A DNA stretch of 64,000 nucleotides from Cinnamomum chago (taxonomy: Eukaryota; Streptophyta; Magnoliopsida; Laurales; Lauraceae): positions 12,522,001 to 12,586,000 of the forward strand of contig CP142451.1 of the NCBI GenBank assembly GCA_038049695.1. Reading direction: 5' to 3'. The notes under the pieces were generated by a model. The model did no database searches and was not told the origin of the DNA. It saw only the letters and a list, made by a program, of their open reading frames with translations. Positions 25,914-40,400 of the stretch are shown piece by piece; within the stretch, counting starts at the first letter, position 1; each line of letters opens with the position of its first letter. Made by a program: the position numbers and the translations under genes.

Positions 25914-28900
25914 GGTAAAATATCTCTCATCCTTGAGTGAAGACTCCTTCTCATCTTCAAATGCGTGAAGACTCTATTGGCATTGCTTCAAAATATATGT
26001 AAGACTCCATGAATGAGGTCAATCCTCTAGCCTTGAAAAGAAGTTTGAAGAGCTTTCAGAAATTCTAGAAAGCCATGATGCTCCACAGCATGGTAGGAAA
26101 TTTTTCTTAAGGGGGACACTATGTAAAAGAAATTGTTGTGGGGGCTAATATGTAAATTTACATAAGATATTAAAAAAAGGAGCTTCAAGAAAAGTGATAG
26201 GCCGAAGAGGACATGGATGGAAACAGTAAAGAAAGATCTGAAAAAGTGCAACTTATCTAAGGATTTGGCCTAGGATAGGTTGGAATGGAGAAACAAAATT
26301 CATGTAGATGACACCAACATGGTTGGGACTACGCTTTGACGATGATGAAGATGATTTAAAAAAGAGTTTAAAACAAGAAAGGAAAAGGAATAGAAAATAA
26401 AAGGTGGCATCAATGGAGATCAATTGTCGTTTCCAGCAATGTAACAATTGCCTCATCATGGAACTCGTATAGCTAAGTATTATAGCAAAAGTTTAAACCT
26501 TTAACAGCAAGAAATATAAGTTAATAGTGTAAAATTCCAAAACACATATATACATTAATAAGCTTTCCTTGCCTCATAATCAAGCATGAATTGCAGCAAA
26601 AAATATTGAAATAGATAATGGTCTACGCATACCTGACGCCTATCAAACAATGCTGAAAGATTCAATCCTTGAGATAGGGTAATCATTTCAAAAGCATTCA
26701 TCACCAAAGGACCTTTTTCATTATTAGCTTTCTGCTCAGATACGTACTGATCCTGCATAGGAGTACTTAACCATGAAAAATAGAGACAACACGACGTACA
26801 GAAAATGGATGCCTAAGCACAAGTAGATTAGCTTATTACTATAACCCTACACTCATTGAGAGCACATGTCTACCGTTCCTTTTCAAACAAAAAAATGAGT
26901 GTAGGTTTACATGAATGAATGTTGATGAACCAGTTAATATGGTGTGGTATATTGTTTCTGTAAGTAATATTTACACTTTTTTGTCTGATTGCATTATATA
27001 TATATATATATCCATCTCTCTCAATGCCCAAAATCAACTATTTTCCCTTTTACCCTCCCTCTCGTCCTCCTCTTTCCTTTTCTCTTCCCTGCCTTTTATT
27101 CTTATTCCTAAATTATAACTGTAATTCCTAGAATCATAGCACTCAACAGTGAAAATGGAAGACAGAGAAAACTAGAAACATGAATCACCAACCTCAATGT
27201 CATCAAAGACCGCACGCACATCATCCAAATTAACTTCTTGCTCTTCTACATGTCCATTAGCAACATAGTTCTTCTTGAACCAGGCATCAGATTTTATTCC
27301 CTCAATCTGGATGCGCTGCATTAAAAGAAAGACCATAAACAAGAAGTTACGAATCCAAGAATGTTAAAGCTTGCCTTCAACTAAGGATGTCAAATAGGTC
27401 GGCCACCTCATCAGGTCTTTAGGCCTGGATCATTTTAGGTAAAGCTGGGGCCTAGATTATTATTCCCAATGCAACGGGTCAGATTTAAATGTTTTGGTTT
27501 ACCTGTGCGCTCAAGAATTCATTATTTGGAGGACCATACCTCAATTAACCAAAATGGAACTGTTAAGCTTGCCTTCAACTAAGGATGTCAAATAAGCCCG
27601 GCTCATTTTAGGTCAAGCTCAGGCCTAGATTATTATTCCCAATGCAACCGGTCAGACTTAAATGTTTTGGTTTACCTGTGCCGCTCAATAATTTCAATAA
27701 TTGGAAGACCGTCCGACCGTACCTCAATCAACCAAAATGGATCATCTGATTTGAATAAGACAACAAAGTCCTATGAACAACTTAGAACAGCAATCAAAAA
27801 ACCCTGATTTGAATTGACAAAAACGCTCGAGAAGTACTTTGATTGGATAACCCTAATCATTTACTCAATGGGAACCAAAATAGACTGTTCAAATCAACCA
27901 CAGCAAAGGTTCGATAAATAATTTCTTTTGGAAAGAAAAAAATTATTAGAGAAAAAAAGTCCAATCAATGATTTAGTTCAAAGTCATATGCACACCACTT
28001 CAGTCCACCTGTGCCAGACAAGAATGTTGCTAGATAATTCTAACTATCTGATCAATGTAGACAAAGTGGACAGCTGAAATCAGTAACAGCAGAAAATTTC
28101 CTGCCACTGATTTAGGCCATAATCATTTGGGCTCCACTTTGGATTGCCAGTTCAATTAGGCAGTTCTAGTTATCGATCAACAGTGACCAGAAAATAGATA
28201 ACTAAGATTGATTATAACAACAAAGACCTCCTTAGTTAGCTAATCAATCATGGGTCTCATATTTAGGCTTATTGTTGCTTGGAGAGAAGATAAGGGAGCA
28301 AAGAAAAGGGTCGCAAACCAAAAGTCACAAAACCCTTTTAATTTGTGGTTGTTGAAGAAAGTGCTCCACCACTTTCAGCAATAATGGGTTTGTACACACA
28401 GAATGGGCTTCTAGAAAAATCACCTGATAACAAATGGGGATGAGATAAGGTGTTTTGCCATATTGTCTTTTACAAAATAAAAAAGTAAATGGGTTATTTA
28501 ATTACTGCCAAACAGCCCCCAGGTGAGTTTGCAAGAGCATAATATATCAATAGAAGTAACAATTTCTTCATACTCACTGTTTTAGCATTTGGATCAAGTA
28601 TTCTGCAGATTAATGATCTTGCATCAGGAGAGAACCAAGGTGGACAGGTAAATTCTGCTGCATTAATCTGCAGAGGAACAAGATGAAATAGTTAGATAAT
28701 TCTCAATTCGTACAAAACCACATTTGCATTAAGATTTGCAAGGCCTCTATGGTACTGATTCATGCACATAAATCATTGAAACCTCCACCCAACACCATAC
28801 TCTTCAAGATAACCTCTTAATGAATTTAGGCATTAACCATAAATGTCTACCTGCTAGCATCCATACTATTATGGCAAAATACTTATTTTGTGAATTTTAG

Positions 28901-31900
28901 CATAGTCCCCACATGTTAATATAATAATGTAGAACGCACACTGGATATTTCCACCTGGAAAAGAACAGAGTCTATTCTAAAAAATTTGGACACAAAGAAT
29001 AAATATGCATAAACGACCATTGCAGACATTATTTGTCAAGAATAGTGTTTCTCATGTAAAGCAGTGAAAATGAACATTGGTAGTCTGTAATTCAAACATT
29101 TAAAATAGTAAAATTGAGGCAAGGAACCTTTCTGTATAAGGTGGGAAGATCAGTGTCACCAAACGGAAGGTATCCTGCCATCAAGACATAAAGAATAACA
29201 CCACACGACCATACGTCTGCAGCAGCACCATTATAACCCTGGTGACTGAGTACCTAAAAGGTCAATAATAACATTGTTAAGGAACAAATAAACCTCTGCA
29301 CCATAGGAACAGCATTAAATCAACCATGCCATCACAGCAACAAAAGCGATTCAAGTGAAAACAGCAAAAAATTTTTAGGACAAAAAATAGAATAATGTTT
29401 GAAATCATGAAAAGAGCACCACAAGTCAGGCACTGTAGGCTGTACGCTCACACTTTACTAAGAGTAAGTAGAGTTAGTCACATAAGTGTAGAAGACAACA
29501 GAGATAACAGGCCCAGCCGGCCCAGCCCATGTGCCAAGCCCACTCATGGGATATACACAAATCTGTACAGGATTAGATTTAGTCCCTAATTTCTCTCCTT
29601 CTATGTATAGGATATAATTGATTCTTTCCATTCTTTTTGTTATTCTGATTTGTATCTAATTTGTAATCTTTACTTAATTAGAGCCTTGATTAAGGCATCA
29701 TATCAATATAAATATGATAGTCGATGCTCTGTGTTGGCACGACCTTCTCTCCACTCTTCTTCTTCTCATTCTTCTTCCTCCTTCATATCTTCTAACATGG
29801 TATCAGAGCCATAACATCTTGGAGGCCTCATTATTTTGACATCTACGCTACTTGGAAGAAACACAGATCAAGGATCTGTGCTTTGGGAAAGCAAATTGTG
29901 GTTGTTCCCTCATCTGATCAATAGTGGCCCACCTGCGATCATCTCACAATCCACAAGCTTCACTCCAGCCTTGGTCATCCATCTCTCCTAGTCTTTTTGG
30001 AGATTTTTTCAGTATTTTTCAAAGATCAGAGGAATACTTTAATGGCTTCCTCACCTTATGGACCGAACGGGATTCCATGTTGATTCAGACAGGCTCTCCT
30101 GACTTTCTCTCCGAGGCTCTTAAACTCCAAGAGGAAACTCACATTAGCCAGTTCCTTATGAATCTCCGATCGGAATTTGAATCAGTTCGGTCTGCCCTCA
30201 TGAACCGAGAACTGTCGGTTAATCTTGATACCTGCTTTCAAGAAGTACTTCACGAAAAACTTCGTCTCACCTCCCAACGGGCTATTCTTGAAGAACCGAA
30301 GGCCTTCCTTGCACCCATTCCGGCTGACTCTGCTCTTCTAGCAACCCCCAATCCAAAGCCCACTCAATGCTTTGAATGCAAAGGCTTTGGCCATATTGCC
30401 AAGAATTCCCGTAAGAAGTTGGTTTGCCGTTACTGCAAGAGGTCTGGTCATCTTATTGATGACTGCCGCAGCCTCCAGCGAAGGAATGAGACGCAGCCTA
30501 AAAAGCCTCCCTCCAATCTGCCAAGACAAAATCTTCCTTCTGCATTCCAGGCTCAAGTACCATCATCCGATGCAGGAAGCACTTCATCAGGGGCTGTTTC
30601 CATGACTCCTGCTCAGATTCAAGAACTGATCCAGAGCACGGTTACCTCTGTAGATGCGTCAATGGGCTTCTCTAGCGGTCGGTATCAAACTCATTCTCAT
30701 ATAGCATCTCCTGCTTTTCATTCCTCTGCTTCTCTTTTTTCTCCTATTACCTCTTCCACATGGTTTTTAGATTCAGGAGCCTCCAATCACATGACATCTG
30801 TAGCTCATAGCCTTACAGATTCCCACCATTACCTTGGAAAAGAGAAAATAATCACTGCTAATGGGGATCAACTACTCATTTCGGGAGTTGGTACCATTAC
30901 TTTATCTTGTGTTTCTAGCCAGTCCATCACCCTTCCCAATGTTTACTTTGTTCCCAAATTATCAGCCAATCTACTTTCTGTAGGACAACTTATAGATGAT
31001 GGCTATCTTGTTCACTTTTCTTCCTCTGGTTGTGTTATACAGGAGCGGCAAACTGGGAAGGTGATCGCGACGGGGAGTAAACATGGGCGCCTATTCTTGC
31101 TGGACATTGGACATCATTCTTTCCTTGCTTCTTCTTCTAATTTCAATACATTGTGGACTGTTTGGCATAAACGTCTTGGTCATGTGAATAATGCGCATTT
31201 GCTTTCATTGTTTAAATTTGGTTGTTTGGATTCTACTATTGATAATAAAATGATGTCTTCTTTATCTCAATCAAAATGTGAAACTTGTTGCCTAAGTAAA
31301 AGTCATATTTTGCCTTTTCCTGTTCATAATGCTCGTGCTTTGGCATCATTTGACATTTATTCATTCAAATGTTTGGGGAATTGCTCCTACCTTGAGTAAG
31401 ACAGGATTTAAATACTATGTGACTTTTATTGATGACCATTCTCGTCATACTTGGATTTACTTTATGCGCATGAAATCTGAAGTCTTCTCTATCTTTCAAA
31501 AATTTTATAACATGGTCCACACCCAATTTCAGAAAGAAATCAAAATTCTTAGATCAGATTCCGGTGGAGAGTACATGTCTCATGAATTCTCTACATTCAT
31601 TTCTGATAAAGGAATTCTTCACTAAAAATCTTGTCCGCATACTCATCAGCAAAATGGGATTGCGGAAAGAAAGAACAGACATATTCTTGAAATTGTTCGT
31701 ACTCTGTTGATTGCATCCTTAGTCCCTCCCAAATTTTGGTGTGATGCTGCACAGACTGCTGTGTATCTTATCAACCGTCTTCCTAGCACTGTTCTAGGAA
31801 AGACTACTCCTTATGAAGTTCTCTTTGGTCAAACCCCTTCATACTCTCACTTACGTGTTTTTGGTTGCTTATGTTTTGTTCATCTTCCTCCGACTAAGCG

Positions 31901-34402
31901 CACAAAGTTATCTCCACAGGCTGCTAAATGCATCTTTTTGGGTTACAGTAATGAACATAAAGGATTTTTGTGCTATGATCAATTGGAAAAACGCATGCGC
32001 ATCTCTCGTAATGTAATTTTCTTGGAACATATTTCCTTCTTTTCTTTACATTTGGATAGTCATTCAATTGTTGTATCCTATCTGCCACAATTCTCGGAGT
32101 CTAAGTCTCCATCACCTCTTCCCAAAGTCTATGTCCGGCGGAACAAAGTCCCTCCTCTGGCGACTCCCTCTCCTGATCCTCTCGCAGCGCCGCCTACTGC
32201 ATCTTCAGGTAATGACTCTCCCTCTGATAGCACCATTTCTCGACGATGCTCTAGTCGTCCTTCTGTTGCCCCTACCCGCTATGGTTTTCCTGCTCTTCTT
32301 ACTTCCTTAGATAGTACTCCTATACCCACCTCATATTCACAGGCCTCAAAGATTGCTTACTCGCAGGATGCTATGACCGAGGAATTGGTGGCTCTTGAAG
32401 CAAACCAAGCATGGGAATTGGTACCGGCCCCGGATAGAGCCTCTGTGATTGGCAGCAAATGGATATACTCCGTCAAAGTCCACTCTTATGGGAGCCTTGA
32501 TCGCTACAAAGCCAGATTGGTTGCACAGGGATATAAGCAGGAATATGGCATTGACTATGAGGAAACATTTGCACCAGTGGCGAAAATGACCTCAGTTCGT
32601 ACTCTTCTTTGTGTCGCGGCAGCCCGCAATTGGCCTCTATGGCAAATGGACGTCAAAAATGCTTTTCTACATGGGGACTTGCGCGAGACTATTTATTTAA
32701 AACCTCCATCGGGATATGTTTTTCCTCCAAAGCATGTGTCAAATTGCGGAAAGCTCTTTATGGGCTTAAACAAGCTCCCCGGGCTTGGTTTGATAAGTTC
32801 CGGGCAGCAATCCTTCAAGCCGGATTTCGTCAAAGTCACTCTGATAGTTCCCTCTTCCTAAGATGGACATCAAAAGGTTACACATTCCTCTTGGTCTATG
32901 TTGATGATATGATTATCAGTGGAAATGATACTGCCGGCATTACAGATCTCAAACACCACCTTACTCGCCACTTCAGAATGAAGGATCTTGGTCCTCTTAC
33001 CTACTTTCTGGGGCTTGAATTTGTGCGTAACAAATCCGGCATTAGGGACCTTCAGCGCAAATATGCACAAGATTTGATCACGTCAGCTAAGCTTGATGAT
33101 GCTCAATTGCTCACACTTTCGATACGCCTCTGGAATTGAACAGCAAACTCAGTTCCAATGATGGCACTCCCCTGGATGATCCATCTGTTTTCCGGCGGAT
33201 AGTTGGTAGTTTGCTCTACTTAACTATGATTCGGCCAGATATTTCTCATGCTATTCACACAGTAAGTCAGTTTGTTAGCAATCCCCACAAACCGCACATT
33301 GCTGCTGCTTTACGCAACCTCCGCTATGTTAAAGGAACTCTTCATCATGGTCTCTTTTTCCCTTCTGATACTTCTCTGCAATTATCAGCTTATGTGGATG
33401 CTGACTAGGCTGGCTGTCCGGACTCTCGGAGGTCTACCACTGGCTGGTGTATGTTCTTAGAACATCTCTGATTTCATGGAAGTGTAAGAAGCAAACCACT
33501 GTCTCAAAGTCTTCTGCTGAGGCAGAATATCGGGTGATGTCCTCCGCCAGTGCTGAAATTATCTGGCTCCGCCGCCTTCTGTGTGAATTGGGTATTCTTG
33601 TTGGTAGTTCCACACCTCTCCATGGGGACAATACCAGTGCTACCAGAATTGCCAACAACCCGGTCTTCTATGAAAGAACAAAGCACATCGAGATTGACTG
33701 TCACTTCATCCGTCAACATGTTGTTACCGAGAAGATAACTCTGCCTCATGTATCTTCTTTTAACCAGTTGGTGGATATCTTCACCAAAGCACTTCCCAAA
33801 CACCGTCATCATGATCTAACTTGTAAATTGATGTTTTCAAACTTACCACATCAATTTGAGGGGGAGTGTAGAAGACAATAGATATAACAGGCCCAGCCCA
33901 TGTGCCAAGCCCACTCATGGGATATACACAAATCTGTACATGATTAGATTTAGTCCCTAATTTCTCTCCTTCTATGTATAGGATATAATTGATTCTTTCC
34001 ATTCTTTTTGTTATTTTGATTTGTATCTAATTTGTAATCTTTACTTAATTAGAGCCTTGATTAAGGCATCATATCAATATAAATATGATAGTCGATGCTC
34101 TGTGTTGGCACGACCTTCTCTCCACTCTTCTTCTTCTCATTCTTCTTCCTCCTTCATATCTTCTAACAATAAGTTCATTCCCCTTAATTAGCATCAATTG
34201 TTGTAAGATAGCGAACACAATGAAGTCAATGACAGGAAGCAAAGCAAGCAAAATTTTCCAAAGCACATGATAATAATTGGAATTACCAGTGACGCTCAAT
34301 GAGTTGTGTATTTGTGTGTGAGTGAATGCCAGTGTGTTTGTGTGTGAGTGCATCCTTGCCATGTGTGTGTGTTTGTGTGTGAGTGTATTCATGCGTGTGT
34401 AA

Positions 34403-34453
<51 letters not shown>

Positions 34454-37400
34454 ATGATATATAGGAAATGATCATTGTAATTTAGAAATGAGCAGTTTGG
34501 AATCGTAGTCTGAATTCAGGGACTAATCCTTTTCCAGCAGGGGGAAAATGATGCAAACCAAAAGGGAACCTGCAATGAAAGCCCAAGCCCATACGGTAGG
34601 CCCAATTCATCTAGGCGCAACCAACCCAACTTCTTTCATTATCTGTCATTTTATTTTTTATTTTAATAGTTTTTTTTAGATCTGCTAAGATATTCTTAGA
34701 TGCAATTTAGGGGATGTTTGGAAGCTCTAAAATTAAGACCTTCTTAAGAGTGTTAGAGCTTATTTATATATTAGAGTGTTTGGTTAACCTCTAATTGAAA
34801 TTTGAATTAAATTAGCATTTGAGGAAAAGCCTCTAAACAAAAAAGTTGTGACACTGTTACTTTTTAATGAGACCTTATTCGGATAAAGCGCTAGGAGGTT
34901 AAAGGCATGGATTTACATAAGTTTTTTATAATAATACCCATGATAGAATAGGTTTATTCCTTAAATACCCTATATATTTTTCACTAACAGAACTAAGTTA
35001 AAAGGAAAAATGGGGTTACATGGAAATTGATGTTGATTGAGAGGGAGATAGGATCTTGGTGAGCCATCCAATTCATTTGTGCATGTTTACAAAGTGCGAA
35101 TGAGGTGGTTGATGGTTTGGTCAAAATTAGCAAGGGTAAGAATATGAGAGAGGATGTGATATTATTTGGTTTTAAGTAATCTGATTAAGGAAGGGCTTAC
35201 ACTTATTTAAGGAGGGCAGCTTTTACTGCTTTAATTTGGAAAAGCATTTTTTGTGCATACATACAATATAGAATTCTTATCGTGTAGGGTTTCTTACACC
35301 GCACAATACATTTCACGTTACTTTTCAAAGATATCTTGTTACCAACCAGAGAGAAAATTGTGGGCTGCATTTATAGAAAGTGGATCTCTGATCAATTGAT
35401 AGGACTTAATGAATCAAACGGTCCAGGTTACATATGTAAAATCTTCATATATTTCAAAATCTATGAAGAAACTATGCTTTTTTGGGGTTCAATGGGTCAA
35501 TAAAAATATTTGAACAGTAAGGATTAAAAATTTGGGGCCCAGAATAGTCACAAAAAGTAAAAGGTAGTGAAGGGATTTGATACCATGACTTGTCCCAGGC
35601 ATCCTTCGTACCAGCGCCCTCTTAACCAAAGAGGTGAGCAATCATTTCATACCTTTTCAGGTGTGAATTTTCATATGAAAATGGACTTATTTAAATGCCA
35701 CTTTCACACCTCATTCATGCATGTGATGAATAAATGAGCACAAACAAAAATAAGTATGTGTAAATGTTTTATCTGTGTAACATTTACACATGTAAATGAG
35801 TGCAAACAAATGACCCCTTAGATTTTTTGGACTCCGTCAAGACTCGGCCAAGTCTTCGAGTTGATTCAACTTGGTACCTTTTTTCGTTGTCTGTGTTTTA
35901 GGTTTTTCAACATTTACTAATGTGAAAATGGTGCTTCCAAACAAACATGGTATTGTGTTTCACATGTGAAAATTTTACATATGTAAATATCATTTACATA
36001 TCCCATATAAAAGATAAATGACCCCTAAAAGGGTCATTTATTCAGCAAGTTGCAAATGTTGAGTATTTCACTGAATCGAGTTGTTGATTCCTACTGAGTT
36101 TTTAGATAATGGATTGGTTTGCTTATGTACGTAAAGAATCACTACCAGCCATTCCATCCATGGAAAAGAAAGCAGATGGCTGCAAAATGAAAGACAAGTG
36201 CTAGGAACATAGTTGTCATTTTCAATTCAGTTCGGCTAAAATGGTTGAGTAATTTTGGCGCAGACCACTAGCCAAACCGAACTACACATGCAAAAAAAAA
36301 AAAATTACCATATTTTGGTATTTCGGCCATTTCTGTCCATTTCGGCCAAAAAATTTATGCTTTTTTAAATAAAAAACTAAAGAGGAGGATCTTTTTGAAA
36401 TTTTTTATAAAATATATGCAAAGCCCTTAATTGTATGCAAACTTCAAAATAATTGCACGGCATATTATAGGTTTTGAGATTTGAGAATGGATGTCTCATT
36501 TCATATTGCCACATAGCATGTAGAAATAACATATTGCATCATTAATTTAGTAGAACAAATTAGTGCATATAACTTATATATTATTTTTAAATGTTAATAT
36601 TCCTAATAATTTCCTACACTTACCTATATATATATATGTATTTTTTCATCAGTAACAACCACAAATTTTATTAAAGAAGGAGAACCATTAAATAACCTAC
36701 TTTTTTATATTTTTCAAAATAAAACTCCAAAATGTATCACCGAAATTCTGAATTGGCCGAAATATTTCAGCTTGGAGCCAAACCAAAACAAGGTTCGAAA
36801 AAAAATTTGATAACTATGGTTAGGAACCACAACAACATCCCATCAATGTGAGTTTGTGCCGGCCCATAAAATTTTGACAAGATTAAATGGACTTTGCAGA
36901 TCGATACCAGTCACCAAAAATAAAGTTGTACAAGGATAAACAAAACAAGGACAGCATGTGTCAAAGCATAGTAGCAGAGTGTTTTTAACAGTACCATCAC
37001 TTTGCAGGGTTTAATTAAATATCAAGTATGAAGTACCTCAGGAGCAACATAATTTGGAGTTCCACATGTTGTATGAAGTAGTCCAACTCCCTGTCATACA
37101 GTGTAAATAACATTAGGATAATAATTTAAAGAAAACTGACAGAAAACACTTCATGCAACAAGCAAATAATACGTACTTGCTGGGGCAGTGCACTAAGACC
37201 AAAGTCCGAAATTTTCAAATTCCCTTGGGAATCAAGAAGAAGATTTTCAGGCTAACACATAATGAATTTGTCAGGCCTAAGACAGAAAGATATCACAGTA
37301 GGTGTGAAGTAGGATTCAAGAAGCCAAACATAAAACAGTAGCACACCTTCAGATCTCTGTGGTAAACACCCTTATTGTGACAATAATCAACTGCATCTAT

Positions 37401-40400
37401 AAGCTGCTGAAAGTATCGCCGAGATTCATTCTCTCCAAGCCTTCCTTGGCTAACCTGAATGAAAAACAACAAATAAACTCAAGAACAATTGGAAACAAAC
37501 AGATATGACAAATGTAATGGAAGGATAAAAAATGTCGGAATTTCATATGATGTCAAGAATAGCACTAATATACATGAAATGAAGTGAAAGAAAGAACAGA
37601 TGAAACATGAATATATACATATGTATACATCTGAATTTGTGGGTATTTGTATTCGTATCTGTACCTAGACAAGAGTGCCTACCTCGGTGCCCAACATGGA
37701 AGACATGAGGTGTAGATGGCAACCTTGAGAGACCCAATAACAAGACACTTTTTTTTATCAGTAACAAAAATTTATTAAAAAGAACCAAACAACCCGAATG
37801 GGTCGATACAAAGTTATAAAAGCATTATACCAAGAGGAAAAAACAAAAGAAAACAATCCCAAGAAACAAACTACATAGTAAAAGCAACAAAAGGAGAAGA
37901 TTTGTCCACTCCTTGCTTGGCCAAGGAACCTGCCAAACCACTAGCCTCCCGATAAATATGCTAGAATTCCATAGAAATCAAAGACGATAGAAACTTAATC
38001 ATATTAAAAAAAAACCTGAAATCTCCAAGGGGGTCAAAGCAAATTATTTTAATTCGATACAGGTATTACTTAGCTTTCAGATTTTTTTCCCATTCTATCA
38101 GAAATACATTGATACATATATATTATAAGTTAAATGCACGTCACAACATAACTGTTAGTACATAATTAGTGAAATTGGATCTAGGAGTACGGAACCCGAC
38201 AACCAAAACGAAGGAAAAAATTAAAGATCTGTTATCCCATGTCAATCACAGGAGTCCAGCACAACTATATTAAAATCTCTCTTTCTTTGATAGATAAATT
38301 ATCATCCCGAGGCAAATTGGGTATTATACATAGACTATAATGAACTGGCATATTTAAGGCACAACATCTTATGTCATGACTCATGATAAATTACATTAAC
38401 AAAATTTACTATAAACTTATTAAAGACGTAAATAATATATGCAAAGTTACATCCAGAAAAAGGTGAACTCATGTTTATACTTCTGAGTTATTATATCAAA
38501 ATGTATTTTCTAAGCCAGAAGCTCTACAAAGAAAGCACTTTATAGTGATCTGGAATACCAAATAGATCCAAAAGAAGGAAAATGAAAATATACTGGAAAA
38601 AAAAAAAAGCAAAACAAATTCAATAGAGAAAGACCGGAGCAAAAAAGGAGACATGTGGGGTAGCTGAGAAACTCAACATCTTATGGCTTGTCTCCTTGTG
38701 ATTAATTTTTTTTAGCATTTCAAACCAAAAAGGATGGAGATTATGAAGATCTATTTTGGATTATTTTGGAGGTAATGGAGAATGTATTATATAACTAATA
38801 ATGTACAGAAGAAAGGGGAAAAAACTATCCACTTGGCACTAGCTACAGAAAAAGTAGTAGTCCATTGAGGCCATAAAGGCATAAACCATTGGCACTCATT
38901 CTCTTTCCAAACCATGATATGGGATACCACTAAACTCTCTGACTTTTATTCCAAAAAGAAGACAAATTATTTTACTTTGCCAGAATAACCCCACTAAAGA
39001 ACACTTCCCATTGAAAAGATTTCTTTTCTTATTTTTTTTCCACCTTTTAACTCCAAATCCCAGGCAATCATGGAAGCCATAAAACCTGACCCCTCAAAAG
39101 AAGGAAACATAGAACATCGCTTAACCATTATTAATAACTGCAGCATAGATCATCCTCGGATAGGTTGCATTTTTTTAGATCTATACTTAATACTTCCATC
39201 CATGTCCTCTTTGGCCTACCCATCTTCGATGGTGGGCCATCAACCTACATAGAAAAGCTTTTCTTCAATGGTGCCGCTGCTACCTTGCATTGGATATGTT
39301 CAAACCATCCAAAAGAATCTATCTTAATTTATCACCTATTGATGCTACCCCTAAATGCCCTCGAAAGCGCTCATTTTTTATTCTATCTTTCCTAGTTTTA
39401 CTAGAATCCATCCGACATTCTCATCTCTCCTACACTCGATTTGTGTATGTGTTGCTTCTTGATTGGCCAACATTCTCTTCTAAAGGTCATAACTGGTCTA
39501 ACTATTGTCCTGTAAAAAATTTCCTTCAATCTTATTGTTATGCACCAATCACAAAGTACTCCAAACGCAAGTCTCCACTTCAACCATCTCGCTTCTATCC
39601 TATGTTTGACATCTTCCTCAATCTCTCCATCCTTACTAATTATCAATCCAAGGAATTGGAATGAATCTCTTTGTGGTATTTTTTTTGGCTTTAATTCTCA
39701 TAGGAATTTCACCTATTTGCACATCCCCACTGAAGTTATAATTCATACATTTTTCCTTTGTATGACTTATTTTAAAGCCTTTGGATTCTAAAGTCTCCCT
39801 TCATCTCCTAAGTCTCGCATTTACGCCATCTCTTCATTCATCCACCAATACTATATTATTGCAAACAACACACACCAAGGTACCTCCTCTTGAATGTGAG
39901 CAATCGACTCGTCCATAATCAGTGTAAAGAGACAAAGGATTAATCCCGACCTTGATTAAAACCTGTGGTCACTAGAAACTCACCTTTCTCCATAAGTAGT
40001 TCTCACACTTGTTACCAAATGACATATCAAAATTCTTCCTGTAGAATTGTAACCTCATTTTGTTACACAGGCACTCCAAAAAGGTGATGTTAATCTAGTT
40101 TTCAACATATCACAATAATATGAGGAAAATAAATACATGCGATATTTTAGTGAGACACAAAAGTAATACTATGGAAGGTTGGCATCCTTAGAGAGACGAT
40201 CCAGGCCCAGAAAAGCAAAAAATAATAATAATACAATAAATAATAATAAAGTGAAACAAACAATTCACCATTATGACAACATGAAATTTGGAAATCTTTC
40301 AAGAAAAATCTTCAAGTAAATATAATGTTAAATAGAAGATCATTTCATCTCAAGGGGTATGTCAGAAGCCTTACTATTTTATCAAATAGTTCTCCTCCTG

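Larger units (their letters stand above)
29487..34168 (+). mobile_element. Copia-type LTR retrotransposon (broken) in SOS2 intron 6
   Basis: A 4.7-kb element with LTRs at both ends, each starting TGTAGAAGA and ending TTCTAACA, flanked by the 5-bp duplication ATAAG (29482-29486 and 34169-34173). A primer-binding site complementary to initiator methionine tRNA (TGGTATCAGAGCC) follows the left LTR directly, and a purine tract (TTTGAGGGGGAG) precedes the right one. Parts in order are gag with zinc knuckle (about 30.37-30.48 kb), protease (DSGASNHM, about 30.77 kb), integrase (about 31.15-31.95 kb), reverse transcriptase (about 32.4-33.1 kb) and RNase H (about 33.5-33.8 kb). The protease-integrase-RT order is the copia order. 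It is broken, with several breaks. It lies antisense to SOS2. The LTRs differ at about four positions plus one short indel, so insertion is geologically recent (order of one million years). Confidence 0.95.

Noticed and set aside
35575-35645. tRNA-like stretch (ACCAAAGAGGTGAG and a degenerate B-box on the minus strand)
   Set aside because: The B-box is degraded and no full cloverleaf can be drawn; it is more likely SINE or tRNA-derived debris. Similar decayed stretches near 44,100 and 50,050 were rejected for the same reason.
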